A stretch of 64,000 nucleotides of DNA, from the NCBI GenBank assembly GCA_017307865.1, contig JAFKGE010000023.1, forward strand, positions 50,533 through 114,532, given 5' to 3'. The DNA is from Burkholderiales bacterium. Its GTDB lineage: Bacteria > Pseudomonadota > Gammaproteobacteria > Burkholderiales > Burkholderiaceae_C. The translations under genes and the position numbers were made by a program. The notes under the pieces are model-generated. The model ran no database searches, had not been told where the DNA came from, and saw nothing but the letters and a program-made list of their open reading frames with translations. Shown in pieces: positions 1 through 7,502 of the stretch. Each line of letters opens with the position of its first letter. Within the stretch, counting starts at the first letter, position 1.

Positions 1-345
<345 letters not shown>

Positions 346-375
346 TCAAGCGCACGACTGCGATTTGAGATTTTT

Positions 376-452
376 TGCCGCCGGGCCGCCCCAAGGCAAA
401 AAAAGCCCCCTCGGGGGGCAGCGCACCGCGCGCAGCGGGGGAGCGTGGGGGC
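376..452 (-). repeat. GC-rich dispersed repeat (second family), grpE-dnaK gap
   Basis: This ~75-bp element fills much of the grpE-dnaK gap. On the minus strand it reads GCCCCCACGCTC, then GCTGCGCG, then the hairpin GCCCCC-CGA-GGGGGC, then GCCTTGGGGCGGCCCGGC. The same blocks in the same order occur inside holB (21709-21805) and at the start of livG (36228-36303). Here the GCCCCC/GGGGGC hairpin (405-419) is followed on the minus strand by seven T residues (398-404), so it has the form of an intrinsic terminator or attenuator between grpE and dnaK. Confidence 0.75.
398..419 (-). terminator. Terminator-like hairpin between grpE and dnaK
   Basis: On the minus strand a six-base-pair all-GC stem (GCCCCC/GGGGGC) with a three-base loop is followed by seven T residues. 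It belongs to the dispersed GC-rich repeat. As dnaK lies immediately downstream and no other strong promoter is evident, it may lower readthrough from grpE into dnaK rather than end the transcript completely. Confidence 0.5.
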
Positions 453-453
453 T

Positions 454-1038
454 TCATTTTGGGGCGGCGACGGTCACCATGGCTGGCCGCAGCACCCGCT
501 CGGCGATGACGTAGCCCTTTTGCAGCACGGAGACGATGGTGTTCGGGTCCTGGTCGGCCGGCACCATGGCGATGGCCTGCTCGCGCGTGGGGTCGAACCG
601 GGCGCCTGGCGCCGGGTTGACCTCGCTCACCTTGTTGCGCTCCAGCACGCTCATCAGCTGGCGGTGGGTGGCCTGGGTGCCTTCCAGCAGCTGCTCGGCG
701 CTGGCGTTTTCCACCTTCAGCGCGGCTTCCAGGCTGTCGACCACGGCCAGCAGGCTCTCGGCAAAGGACTCGACGGCGAACTTGCGCACCTTGGCGACTT
801 CCTCGTCGGCGCGGCGGCGGGCGTTCTGCGCCTCGGCCTGGGCGCGCATGGCCTGCTCGACCAGGTCGGTCACCTTGGCCTGCAGGGCCGTCAGCTCGGC
901 CTGCGTGTTTTGCTCCTGGGCCATGGAATCGGCGGCGTCGGCCGCGGCGGCGGCCTCCATTTCCTCTGGGCTCAGGGGGCTGTCGAAGGGGGACGGGGGG
1001 CGGGGCGCGCCGGGCGGGTTGTAGTTGGGGTCGGACAT
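454..1038 (-). CDS. grpE: Nucleotide exchange factor GrpE
   Basis: A 194-residue cytoplasmic protein that releases ADP from DnaK during the chaperone cycle. It has a disordered Pro/Ala-rich N-terminus, then the long coiled coil (about residues 40-90, rich in Q, E, A and R, with the typical ARRRADEE and KFAVESFAESLL segments). The C-terminal beta-domain ends in KGYVIAERVLRPAMVTVA, a GrpE signature. The start MSDPNYNP was chosen because the frame upstream is low-complexity and runs into the promoter. It lies directly upstream of dnaK. A sigma-32-like promoter precedes it at 1083-1110. Confidence 0.95.
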   Translation of the reverse strand: MSDPNYNPPGAPRPPSPFDSPLSPEEMEAAAAADAADSMAQEQNTQAELTALQAKVTDLVEQAMRAQAEAQNARRRADEEVAKVRKFAVESFAESLLAVVDSLEAALKVENASAEQLLEGTQATHRQLMSVLERNKVSEVNPAPGARFDPTREQAIAMVPADQDPNTIVSVLQKGYVIAERVLRPAMVTVAAPK

Positions 1039-1082
1039 GCTCGGAAGACGGGTTGAAGCCGGAAAGGCGGTGCTTTCCTCGC

Positions 1083-1110
1083 ACATGGGTGCCGAAGCCG
1101 GCTCTTCAAG
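1083..1110 (-). promoter_or_regulatory. Sigma-32 (heat-shock) type promoter for grpE-dnaK
   Basis: Read on the minus strand, CTTGAAG (1104-1110) is followed after 14 bases by CCCATGT (1083-1089). This matches the sigma-32 consensus CTTGAAA-N(11-16)-CCCCATnT well. It sits 45-72 bp upstream of the grpE start and fits heat-shock control of grpE-dnaK. Confidence 0.7.
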
Positions 1111-1173
1111 GGCGTGCGAGGGCCCAAGGCGCATTTTGGCGGATGCCGGGAGCTCGATCGGCCTGCCGGCAAC

Positions 1174-1198
1174 AAAAAACGCTCCCGGCGGAGCGTTT
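1174..1198 (-). terminator. Intrinsic terminator after the FKBP gene
   Basis: Stem AAACGCTCC/GGAGCGTTT with loop CGGC (1177-1198), continuing into six T residues on the minus strand (1174-1179). It lies 28 bp past the stop codon of the FKBP gene and upstream of the grpE promoter, separating the two units. Confidence 0.85.
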
Positions 1199-1225
1199 CG
1201 GGGGCGGCGAGGCGACGGGCCAGCC

Positions 1226-1570
1226 TCAGTCGGTGACGCCCAGCAGCTCGACGTCGAACTTGAGCGTGGCGCCCGGCGGGATGACGCCGCCGGCGCCGCG
1301 TGCGCCGTAGCCCAGCTCGGGCGGGATGATCAGGGTGCGGGCGCCGCCCACCTTCATGCCGGCCACGCCCTCGTCCCAGCCGCGGATGACCATGCCGGCG
1401 CCGAGCGGAAAGACGAACGGGTCGCCCCGGTCGTGGCTGGAGTCGAACTTGGCGCCGGGCTGGCCGTTTTCATAGAGCCAACCGGTGTAGTGCACGGTGA
1501 CGGTCTGGCCGCGGCGGGCTTCGGCGCCTTCGCCGGCGCGGGTGTCGGTGATTTGCAGGGACGAGCTCAT
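1226..1570 (-). CDS. FKBP-type peptidyl-prolyl cis-trans isomerase
   Basis: A 114-residue single-domain FKBP that catalyses cis-trans isomerisation of X-Pro bonds. Recognisable features are VTVHYTGWLYENG near residue 25, FDSSHDRGDPFVFPLG, VIRGWDEGV (the conserved Trp at the floor of the active site), the loop with YGARGAGGVIPP, and the ending LKFDVELLGV. There is no signal peptide, so it is probably cytoplasmic. It lies 73 bp downstream of an HxlR regulator on the same strand and is followed by a strong terminator. Confidence 0.95.
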   Translation of the reverse strand: MSSSLQITDTRAGEGAEARRGQTVTVHYTGWLYENGQPGAKFDSSHDRGDPFVFPLGAGMVIRGWDEGVAGMKVGGARTLIIPPELGYGARGAGGVIPPGATLKFDVELLGVTD

Positions 1571-1643
1571 TGGGCGACCCTCCGCGCTACGCGCTGCGGG
1601 TTTCGCGCTTGGGAGCGGCCCGGCGCGCTCAAGGCGGGCGCGT

Positions 1644-1952
1644 TCACTTCTTCTTGCCCTGCGCGGCCACCCACTTGGTGGCGAAGGCCTGCAGGTCGGA
1701 CAGGCGCTTGGTCAAATCGGCCCCGCTGGGGGTCAGGCTGTAGCCGTCCGAGCCGTGCGTGACCAGGTTGGCCGCGCGCAGCTCCTTCAGGCGGGTGTTG
1801 AGGGTGTTGGGGGTGATGCCGCCGACGCTGTCCTGCAGCAGGCGAAAGGTCTGGGGATGGCCGTCGCGCAGGGCCCACAGCACACGAATGGCGTAGCGCG
1901 CCTCAAGCAGCGCTAACAGCTGGCTGGTGGCGGAATTTTCTTTCGAGCTCAT
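1644..1952 (-). CDS. HxlR-family winged-helix transcriptional regulator
   Basis: A 102-residue protein with the compact HxlR-type winged helix. Residues about 10-90 contain LLEARYAIRVLWALRDG, TFRLLQDSVGGITPNTLNTRLKEL (recognition helix) and the wing ending YSLTPSG. The start at 1952 is favoured over a longer frame starting at 2003 because GAGGAG lies about 10 bases before it. It lacks the N-terminal cysteine of redox-sensing HxlR proteins such as HypR. Its target is unknown. The neighbouring FKBP gene is a natural candidate for co-transcription. Confidence 0.85.
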   Translation of the reverse strand: MSSKENSATSQLLALLEARYAIRVLWALRDGHPQTFRLLQDSVGGITPNTLNTRLKELRAANLVTHGSDGYSLTPSGADLTKRLSDLQAFATKWVAAQGKKK

Positions 1953-2103
1953 GTCGGGCTTCTCCTCGGGTTCGCTGGATGCGTCGAGGAGACTATATCG
2001 CAAATCTGTAGCACGCTAGCAGTTTCATAGCTCCCGACGGCGGCCGGGCGTGGGCCGGCCGCTACAAAATCCAGAATCCCGGCGGCGGAACTGGGGTAAT
2101 CCC

Positions 2104-2649
2104 TTAGCTGCCGTGAATCTTCTGCAACAGCCGGATCAGGGTGCGCCGTTCGGCGGCGCTCAGGGCCTGGGCGGCCTCGGTTTCGAGCTGGGAGGCGGCG
2201 CTTTCGGCCTCGCGCATCAGGGCCTGGCCCTCGGCCGTCAGCAGCAGGCTTTGCGCCCGCCCGTCCAGCGGGTGGGGGCGGCGCTGCAGCAGGCCGCGGC
2301 GCTCCAGCGCGCCGATCTTGCCGACCAGGTTGGGCGGCAGCAGGTTGAGGGCATCGCACAGCTGGCGCGAGGTGACGCCCGGGTTGTGGTGGATCAGCGA
2401 CAGAATGGAAAAATCGACCACCCGCAGGCCGAACTGCGCCATGCGCGGCACGAACTGGCCAATGATCTTCAGCGCCGCCATGCGGGCGTTGAAGCCCACC
2501 AGCGACTGCAGAAAGCGCGTGTCCACCGCCTCGACGGGGGCGGGGGCAGGGGCGAGCGGGAGCGGCGGGTCTTGGGTCACGTCAGGGGGCGGGCGGGCCG
2601 GAGGCCGGGCGATGTTCGCACAGGCGGCGGCGCCGGCCCGCGCGGACAT
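2104..2649 (-). CDS. MarR-family transcriptional regulator of the hydroxycinnamate operon (inferred)
   Basis: About 181 residues. The first ~40 are Ala/Pro-rich and poorly defined, so the true start may lie further in. The core is a MarR winged helix: LRVVDFSILSLIHHNPGVTSRQLCDALNLLPPNLVGKIGALERRGLLQRR with the wing PHPLDGRAQSLLLTAEG. The start overlaps the stop of the upstream binding-protein gene (TGATG), so it is the last gene of the 10253-2104 operon. MarR proteins often repress aromatic-acid operons and release DNA on binding the acyl-CoA intermediate (CouR and FerR type). That role here is inferred from position only. Confidence 0.85.
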   Translation of the reverse strand: MSARAGAAACANIARPPARPPPDVTQDPPLPLAPAPAPVEAVDTRFLQSLVGFNARMAALKIIGQFVPRMAQFGLRVVDFSILSLIHHNPGVTSRQLCDALNLLPPNLVGKIGALERRGLLQRRPHPLDGRAQSLLLTAEGQALMREAESAASQLETEAAQALSAAERRTLIRLLQKIHGS

Positions 2650-3785
2650 CACTCGACCTTGAACTGGCCGTCCACCACCTTCATCATCACGCCGGTGTCG
2701 TTGGTGTAGCCCCAGTGGTCCTGCGCGGTCCAGTTCAGCACGCCGTGCGCCAGCACGGTGCGGCCGATGTGCTCGAAGGCATCGCGCAGCGCGGCGCGGA
2801 ACTCGGGCGTGCCGGGCTTGGCGGTCTTCAGGGCGACCGGCACCGCCTTTTCCATCACCGTGATCGAGTCGTAGGCGTGGCCGGCAAACTGGTTGCGCGA
2901 GCCGGGGCCGTAGGCCTTTTCATACTGCTGCACGAACTTGATGGCCTCTTGTTTTGAGGGGTGCGAGTCGGGCAGCTGCTCGGCCAGCACGGCCGGGCCG
3001 GAGACGACGTAGGTGCCCTCGACCGCCTTGCCGCCCACGCGCATCAGGTCGCGCGTGGCGGCGGCGTGGGTCTGGTAGACCTTGCCCTTGTAGCCGCGCT
3101 CGCGCAGCGCCATCTCGGGCATGGCGGCGCCGCTGCCCGAGGCCACGACCAGGATCGCGTCGGGGTTGGCCGACACCAGCTTGAGCGCCTGGCCAGTGAC
3201 GCTGGTGTCGGCGCGGGCGAAGCGCTCGACCGGGCCGAACTTGATGCCCGCCTTCTCGGCCATCGGCTTGAAGTCGGTCAGCCAGGTCTCGCCGTAGGCG
3301 TCGCTGTAGCCCAGAAAGCCGACCGACTTGACGCCCAGCTTCTTCATGTGCTCCAGCACCGCGTAGCCCATCACCGAGTTGGACTGCGGCATGCGGAAGG
3401 TCCATTGGTCCTTGCCCGCGGGCAGCGCCACCGGCGACCATGCCAGCTGCGGCGTCTTGGACTCATCGGCCACCTGGGCGATGGCGGCCGCCACCGGCGT
3501 GGCCACCGAGCCCATGATGACGTCGACCTTGTCCTGCGCCACGAAGCGCTTGGCGGCCGTCACGCCCTGGGTCGGGTCGGTGGCGTCGTCCATCACGATC
3601 ACGTTGAGCTTTTCGCCCGCGATTTCCTTGGGCCACAGCTTGACCTCGTTGCCCACCGGAATGCCCAGCCCCGAGGCCGGCCCGGTGAGCGGCGCGATCA
3701 CGCCGATGGTGATGTCGGCCAGCGCCGTGCCGCAGGCGGCAAGGGCGCAGGCGGCCACGAGGGCCTTGAGTGCATGGGTTTTCAT
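2649..3785 (-). CDS. ABC transporter periplasmic binding protein, LivJ type
   Basis: A 378-residue type I periplasmic binding protein. Residues 1-23 form a signal peptide (MKTHALKALVAACALAACG..ALA) and the mature protein begins DITIGVIAPLTGPASGLG, the usual LivJ/AmiC opening. No permease or ATPase genes adjoin it, so it must use a transporter encoded elsewhere. Candidates include the liv system at 34764-39410. In the same operon as a feruloyl-CoA-synthetase-like ligase it may bind a phenylpropanoid acid, as CouP-type proteins do. That is inference. A GGAGACA ribosome site precedes the ATG. Confidence 0.88.
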   Translation of the reverse strand: MKTHALKALVAACALAACGTALADITIGVIAPLTGPASGLGIPVGNEVKLWPKEIAGEKLNVIVMDDATDPTQGVTAAKRFVAQDKVDVIMGSVATPVAAAIAQVADESKTPQLAWSPVALPAGKDQWTFRMPQSNSVMGYAVLEHMKKLGVKSVGFLGYSDAYGETWLTDFKPMAEKAGIKFGPVERFARADTSVTGQALKLVSANPDAILVVASGSGAAMPEMALRERGYKGKVYQTHAAATRDLMRVGGKAVEGTYVVSGPAVLAEQLPDSHPSKQEAIKFVQQYEKAYGPGSRNQFAGHAYDSITVMEKAVPVALKTAKPGTPEFRAALRDAFEHIGRTVLAHGVLNWTAQDHWGYTNDTGVMMKVVDGQFKVE

Positions 3786-3832
3786 GGTGCGTGTCTCCTG
3801 GTGGCTGTGGTTGGGAGGGTGGAGGGGTTGAA

Positions 3833-4813
3833 TCAATCTTCGGGTTTGAAACCGGTGGCCTTGACCCATTGCGCCCAGAAGGCACTCTCGGTCTGCTGCA
3901 TCTGCGCCAAGGCCGGCGGCGTGCTGGCAGCGGCCACCAGACCCGTGCGCGCCAAGGCGTCGGCCATGCCGGGCACGGCGGCTTGGACACCACCGCTGAT
4001 CTGCTGCTGGATGTCCGCTGGCAGAGCGGCCGGCGCATACAAGCCGTACCAGCCATCCAGCACAACGTCGATGCCCTGATCCTTGAGTGTTGGCACGCCG
4101 TCCAGCATGTCCGTCGGCTGCGAACCCGCGGTCGCCAGCACGCGAATTTTGCCGGCCTTGTGATGCTCGATCACATCGGCCAATGGAGTGACCACCAAGG
4201 AAATGGCGCCGCCGATCAAGTCGACCACCGAAGGCGCCGCACCGCGGTAGGGGACGTTCACCAGTGGCAGCTGGGCCCGCGTGGCCAGTGCCTGGCCCAA
4301 GAAATGCGGGATGGTACCGGTGCCGGGCGAACCGAACGAAGGCTTGTTGGCTGGATTGCGCGCCCACCGGAGAAACTCATCCAATGATTTGGCACCGGTG
4401 GCTGGACCGGTGGAAAACGCATAGTCGAAGTTGCAGATACGCCCGATGGGTGTGAAGTCGCGCACCGGGTCATAGCCCAGCTTACGGTAAATGTGCGAAA
4501 ACAACGTCATCGGGCCGTGCGGCACCAGCATGAGCGTGTTGCCGTCCGGCTTGGCATCCTTGACGGCCGCAACCATGATTCGGCCGCCGGCGCCGGTGCG
4601 GTTCTCCACAATGACTGGGCGCTTCAGTTCCGCTTGCAGTGCGCTGGCCAAAAGCCGCGCGGTCTGGTCGGCCGAGCCGCCCGGGGCAAAACCCACCATG
4701 ATCTTCAGGGGCGAGCCGGACTCGGCGCGCACGAGCGAACTGAAGGCGGTCAGTGATGCAGCGGCGCCGAGGCCGAGCATGTGGCGTCGGTGCAGATGAG
4801 GGTGGTGGGGCAT
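3833..4813 (-). CDS. Bug-family periplasmic substrate receptor (tripartite tricarboxylate transporter type)
   Basis: A 326-residue Bug/TctC-type extracytoplasmic receptor. It has a Tat-like N-terminus (RRHMLGLGAAASLTAFSSLVRA) and the family motif IMVGFAPGGSADQTARLLA near residue 40. Further marks are VIVENRTGAGG, YGLYAPAALPADI and a Trp-containing C-terminus. No TctA/TctB membrane genes accompany it, which is usual for Bug paralogues. Base composition is visibly lower in GC than its neighbours (32 of 60 in 4381-4440), hinting at a different origin. A role in carrying an aromatic acid is inferred from the operon. Confidence 0.9.
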   Translation of the reverse strand: MPHHPHLHRRHMLGLGAAASLTAFSSLVRAESGSPLKIMVGFAPGGSADQTARLLASALQAELKRPVIVENRTGAGGRIMVAAVKDAKPDGNTLMLVPHGPMTLFSHIYRKLGYDPVRDFTPIGRICNFDYAFSTGPATGAKSLDEFLRWARNPANKPSFGSPGTGTIPHFLGQALATRAQLPLVNVPYRGAAPSVVDLIGGAISLVVTPLADVIEHHKAGKIRVLATAGSQPTDMLDGVPTLKDQGIDVVLDGWYGLYAPAALPADIQQQISGGVQAAVPGMADALARTGLVAAASTPPALAQMQQTESAFWAQWVKATGFKPED

Positions 4814-4862
4814 GGTGATGTCTCCGGACGGTGAGTCTTTTCGCGTTGCAGCGCCTTTGGCC

Positions 4863-5276
4863 TCAGCTGCACTTGTCCTTGATGAAGTCGGGCACCGGAA
4901 TGGCTTGCAGGCGCCCGCCCTCGGGGTGAATGCAAAAGGCGCGCGTCTCGCGGCCTTCGCACAGCAGCGCGTCGCCCTTCATCACCACGTGCTTTTGCAC
5001 GAAGGTCTTGGCGGCCCAGCTTTCGATGCTGGTGTGTACTTGCAGCGTGTCGCCGTAGGTGGCGGGGCGCATGAACTTGGTGTGGATCTCCAGCAGCGGC
5101 GTGCCGATGATGCCGTGCGAGGCCTTCAACTCGCGCCAGGGCGGCACGCCGCACTGCATGAAGAAGTCCAGCGACGAGGCGTCCATCCACTTGCTGAAGT
5201 TGGGAAAGAACACGATGCCGGCCGGGTCGCAGTCACCGAACATCACTTTCACTTCGTAGACGGTGGTCTTGCTCAT
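4863..5276 (-). CDS. 4-hydroxybenzoyl-CoA-thioesterase-family (hot-dog) acyl-CoA thioesterase
   Basis: A 137-residue single hot-dog domain. The motif VMFGDCDPAGIVFFPNFSKW (about residues 10-29) carries the catalytic Asp of the Pseudomonas 4-hydroxybenzoyl-CoA thioesterase family. Next to ligase, hydratase, dehydrogenase and thiolase genes, the likely job is to release the free aromatic acid from vanilloyl-CoA or 4-hydroxybenzoyl-CoA at the end of side-chain shortening. The start at 5276 lies 8 bp from the upstream SDR stop. The substrate is inferred. Confidence 0.88.
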   Translation of the reverse strand: MSKTTVYEVKVMFGDCDPAGIVFFPNFSKWMDASSLDFFMQCGVPPWRELKASHGIIGTPLLEIHTKFMRPATYGDTLQVHTSIESWAAKTFVQKHVVMKGDALLCEGRETRAFCIHPEGGRLQAIPVPDFIKDKCS

Positions 5277-5284
5277 GGTCGTGC

Positions 5285-6049
5285 TCAGCGCGGCGCCATG
5301 CGCAGCGCGCCGTCCAGGCGGATCACCTCGCCGTTCAGGTGGCCGTTCGTGACGATGTGGCAGGCCAGTTCGGCGAACTCGCCGGGTTTGCCCAGGCGCT
5401 GCGGAAACGGGATGCTGGCGGCCAGCGAGGCCTGCACCGGCTCGGGCAGGGTGCGCATCAGCGGGGTGGCGAACAGGCCGGGGGCGATGGTGCACACGCG
5501 AATGCCGTGCTGCGCCAGGTCGCGCGCCATCGGCAGCGTCATGCCGACCACGCCGCCCTTGCTGGCGCTGTAGGCCTGCTGGCCGACCTGGCCGTCGAAG
5601 GCGGCCACGCTTGCGGTGAACACCATGGCGCCGCGCTCGCCGTCCTCCATCGGATCGAGCTTGGCACAGGCGGCGGCAAACAGGCGCGCGGCGTTGTAGG
5701 TGCCGATCAGGTTGACGTTGACGACCTTGATGAAGTCTTCGAGCGGCGCGGCGCTGCCGTCCTTGCCGATCACGCGCTTGGCGGCGCCGATGCCGGCGAT
5801 CTGCATCAGGATGCGCGCCGGGCCGTGCGCGGCCGCCGCCTGGTCGATGGCGGCCTGCATGCTGTCGCCGTTGCTGACGTCGGCCTGCACAGCCAGGCCG
5901 CCGATGTCGGCCGCGACCTTTTTCGCGTTGTCGAGATTGAGGTCGATCACCGTCACCCTGGCGCCCAGCCGCGCCAGCTCGCGCGCCGTGGCCTCGCCCA
6001 GGCCCGAGCCACCGCCGGTGACCAGGGCTGCCTGTCCTTGGATCTTCAT
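5285..6049 (-). CDS. SDR-family 3-hydroxyacyl-CoA dehydrogenase (type 2-like)
   Basis: A 254-residue short-chain dehydrogenase. It has the NAD-binding TGGGSGLGEATAR near residue 12 and VIDLNLDNA, where the Asp favours NAD over NADP. The catalytic YSASKGG (YxxxK) follows, then IAPGLFATPL. The overall pattern resembles HSD10-type 3-hydroxy-2-methylbutyryl/3-hydroxyacyl-CoA dehydrogenases. In this operon it would oxidise the 3-hydroxy-3-arylpropionyl-CoA formed by the crotonase. The start at 6049 has an AGGAGC ribosome site; an upstream in-frame ATG would run through a dispersed repeat and was not used. Confidence 0.9.
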   Translation of the reverse strand: MKIQGQAALVTGGGSGLGEATARELARLGARVTVIDLNLDNAKKVAADIGGLAVQADVSNGDSMQAAIDQAAAAHGPARILMQIAGIGAAKRVIGKDGSAAPLEDFIKVVNVNLIGTYNAARLFAAACAKLDPMEDGERGAMVFTASVAAFDGQVGQQAYSASKGGVVGMTLPMARDLAQHGIRVCTIAPGLFATPLMRTLPEPVQASLAASIPFPQRLGKPGEFAELACHIVTNGHLNGEVIRLDGALRMAPR

Positions 6050-6061
6050 GTCTTGCTCCTT

Positions 6062-6120
6062 ACTATTGATTGGATAGCTTCTTGCGCTTGCTGCATAAGC
6101 GCCAGAGGCCAATTTGATTC
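6062..6120 (+). repeat. Dispersed ~60-bp degenerate repeat, copy 1
   Basis: Between the thiolase and SDR genes. The core reads GGATAGCTTCTTGCGCTT, then GCGCCAGAGGCCAATTTGAT, the clearest version of the family in this window. The common plan is ATAGCT-N4-5-GCGCTT-N8-12-GCGCC/GGGC-N2-4-AGGCC-N2-TTTG. The same 3' half (GCCAGAGGCTGATTTGATTC) appears inside tmk. Confidence 0.8.
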
Positions 6121-6128
6121 ATGAACAG

Positions 6129-6231
6129 CCGAACGCAGAGGACGCAAAGGATTCGCAGAGGGCGCAGAAAAAACCTTTCTTTGGTCTTTCTTCTGCGTCC
6201 TCTGCGTCATCTTTGCGTCCTCTGCGTTCGG
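6129..6231. repeat. Long imperfect hairpin of GCAGAGGACGC units
   Basis: A 21-bp perfect inverted repeat, CCGAACGCAGAGGACGCAAAG at 6129-6149 and its complement at 6211-6231. A second inner pair, CGCAGAGGGCGCAGAA against TTCTGCGTCCTCTGCG, has one mismatch. The whole folds into a ~100-bp stem-loop built of repeated GCAGAGGACGC units. It lies in the 191-bp gap between the thiolase and SDR genes and would be transcribed within the operon. No sensible protein was found in it. Confidence 0.85.
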
Positions 6232-6240
6232 TATTTGGAT

Positions 6241-7488
6241 TCAGGCAGCCGGGTTCTCCAGCAGCAGCGCCATGCCTTGGCCGCCGCCCACGCAGGCCGA
6301 GCTGATGCCCCACTTGACGCCCGCGCGGCGCATCTCGCGCGCCACGGTGAGGGTCAGGCGCACGCCGGTCGCCGCCAGTGGGTGGCCCAGCGCGATCGCG
6401 CCGCCGTTGACGTTGAGCTTGGCCAAGTCCAGCCCCAGTTCCTTGGCCACGGCCAGCGTCTGCGCGCCCTGCGCCTCGTTGATTTCGATGCGGCCGATGT
6501 CCGACAATTTCAGGCCGGTGCGCTCCAGCAGCAGGCGGATCGCCGGCGCCGGGCCGATGCCCATGATCTCGGGCGGCACGCCCACCGCCGCCGCGCCGAC
6601 GATGCGCGCCAGCGGCTGCTTGCCGTTCGCCTTGGCATACGCGCCCGACGCGATCACGGCCGCCGCCGCCGCATCGACCAGCGCCGACGAGTTGCCGCCG
6701 GTCTGCACGCCGCCGTCGAACACCGGGCGCAGCTTGGCCAGCACCTCGACGGGCGAGGGGCGCGGGTGCGTGTCCTGCGCGACTTCGGTCACCTTGCCCT
6801 GCAGCTTGATGCCGCGCGGCTTGTAGCCGTCCAGCTCGAACTTCTCGGTGATGACGGGCACGATCTCGCCGGCCAAGAAGCCGCTTTGCTGCGCCGCCAC
6901 GGCGCGGGCGAACGAACTGGCTGCAAATTCATCGACCTGCTCGCGCGTGATGCCGTATTTCTTGGCCAGGTTCTCGGCCGTCTGGATCATGTTGATGCCG
7001 GGCGCCGGGTCCTTCAGTGCCTCCCACATGTAGTCCTTGAAGCCCACGGGGGCGCCCAGCTTGAAGCCGGTGCGGTGGTCGAACGCGGTGATCGGGTTGC
7101 GCGTCATGCTTTCGGTGCCGACCACCAGCGCGGCCTCGCAGGCGCCGCCCTGCACGTGCTCGCCCGCCTGGCGGAACAGCTCGAAGCCGGTGCCGCAGAT
7201 GCGCTGCGCCATGATGGCCGGCACCTCGACCGGCACGCCGGCGTACAGGCCGATGTGGCGCGGCAAAAAGAACTGGTCGAAGTCGCCCGGCGCCATGTTG
7301 CCGCAGACGACCGAGCCGATGTCGCTGGCGGCGACGCCGGCGCGCTGGAGCGCTTCGCGCGCCGCCTTGATGCCCAGGTCGGTGGGCGAGATGTGGCCCA
7401 AAGCGCCGCAGTAGTCGACCATCGGCGTGCGCACGCCGTCCAGCATCCAGACGTCGTTGAAGGCGGTGAAAAATCCCTTGGTGGCCAT
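6241..7488 (-). CDS. Thiolase (acetyl-CoA acetyltransferase family)
   Basis: A 415-residue type II thiolase. The acylated Cys98 lies in AQRICGTGFE, the His motif is NVNGGAIALGHPLAATG, and the proton-donor Cys is in SSACVGGGQG near the C-terminus. The family performs thiolytic cleavage of 3-ketoacyl-CoA or its reverse. With the SDR, crotonase and CoA ligase beside it, the expected substrate is a 3-keto-3-arylpropionyl-CoA, giving aroyl-CoA and acetyl-CoA. This is inferred from context. The last codons and stop border a long hairpin repeat. Confidence 0.93.
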   Translation of the reverse strand: MATKGFFTAFNDVWMLDGVRTPMVDYCGALGHISPTDLGIKAAREALQRAGVAASDIGSVVCGNMAPGDFDQFFLPRHIGLYAGVPVEVPAIMAQRICGTGFELFRQAGEHVQGGACEAALVVGTESMTRNPITAFDHRTGFKLGAPVGFKDYMWEALKDPAPGINMIQTAENLAKKYGITREQVDEFAASSFARAVAAQQSGFLAGEIVPVITEKFELDGYKPRGIKLQGKVTEVAQDTHPRPSPVEVLAKLRPVFDGGVQTGGNSSALVDAAAAAVIASGAYAKANGKQPLARIVGAAAVGVPPEIMGIGPAPAIRLLLERTGLKLSDIGRIEINEAQGAQTLAVAKELGLDLAKLNVNGGAIALGHPLAATGVRLTLTVAREMRRAGVKWGISSACVGGGQGMALLLENPAA

Positions 7489-7502
7489 GGTGGCTTGCTC
7501 CG

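Noticed and set aside
1571..1640. A third-family or truncated GC-rich repeat between the FKBP and HxlR genes
   Set aside because: Shares only GCGCTTGGGAGCGGCCCGGC with the second family. The central hairpin is missing.
1990..2035. A further copy of the ~60-bp repeat upstream of the HxlR gene
   Set aside because: It has an AGCTAT and a CTAGCG element, but the order and spacing are too poor to be sure.
6119..6313. A 64-codon frame covering the long hairpin
   Set aside because: Its sequence is just the translation of the repeat units and the antisense of the thiolase C-terminus.
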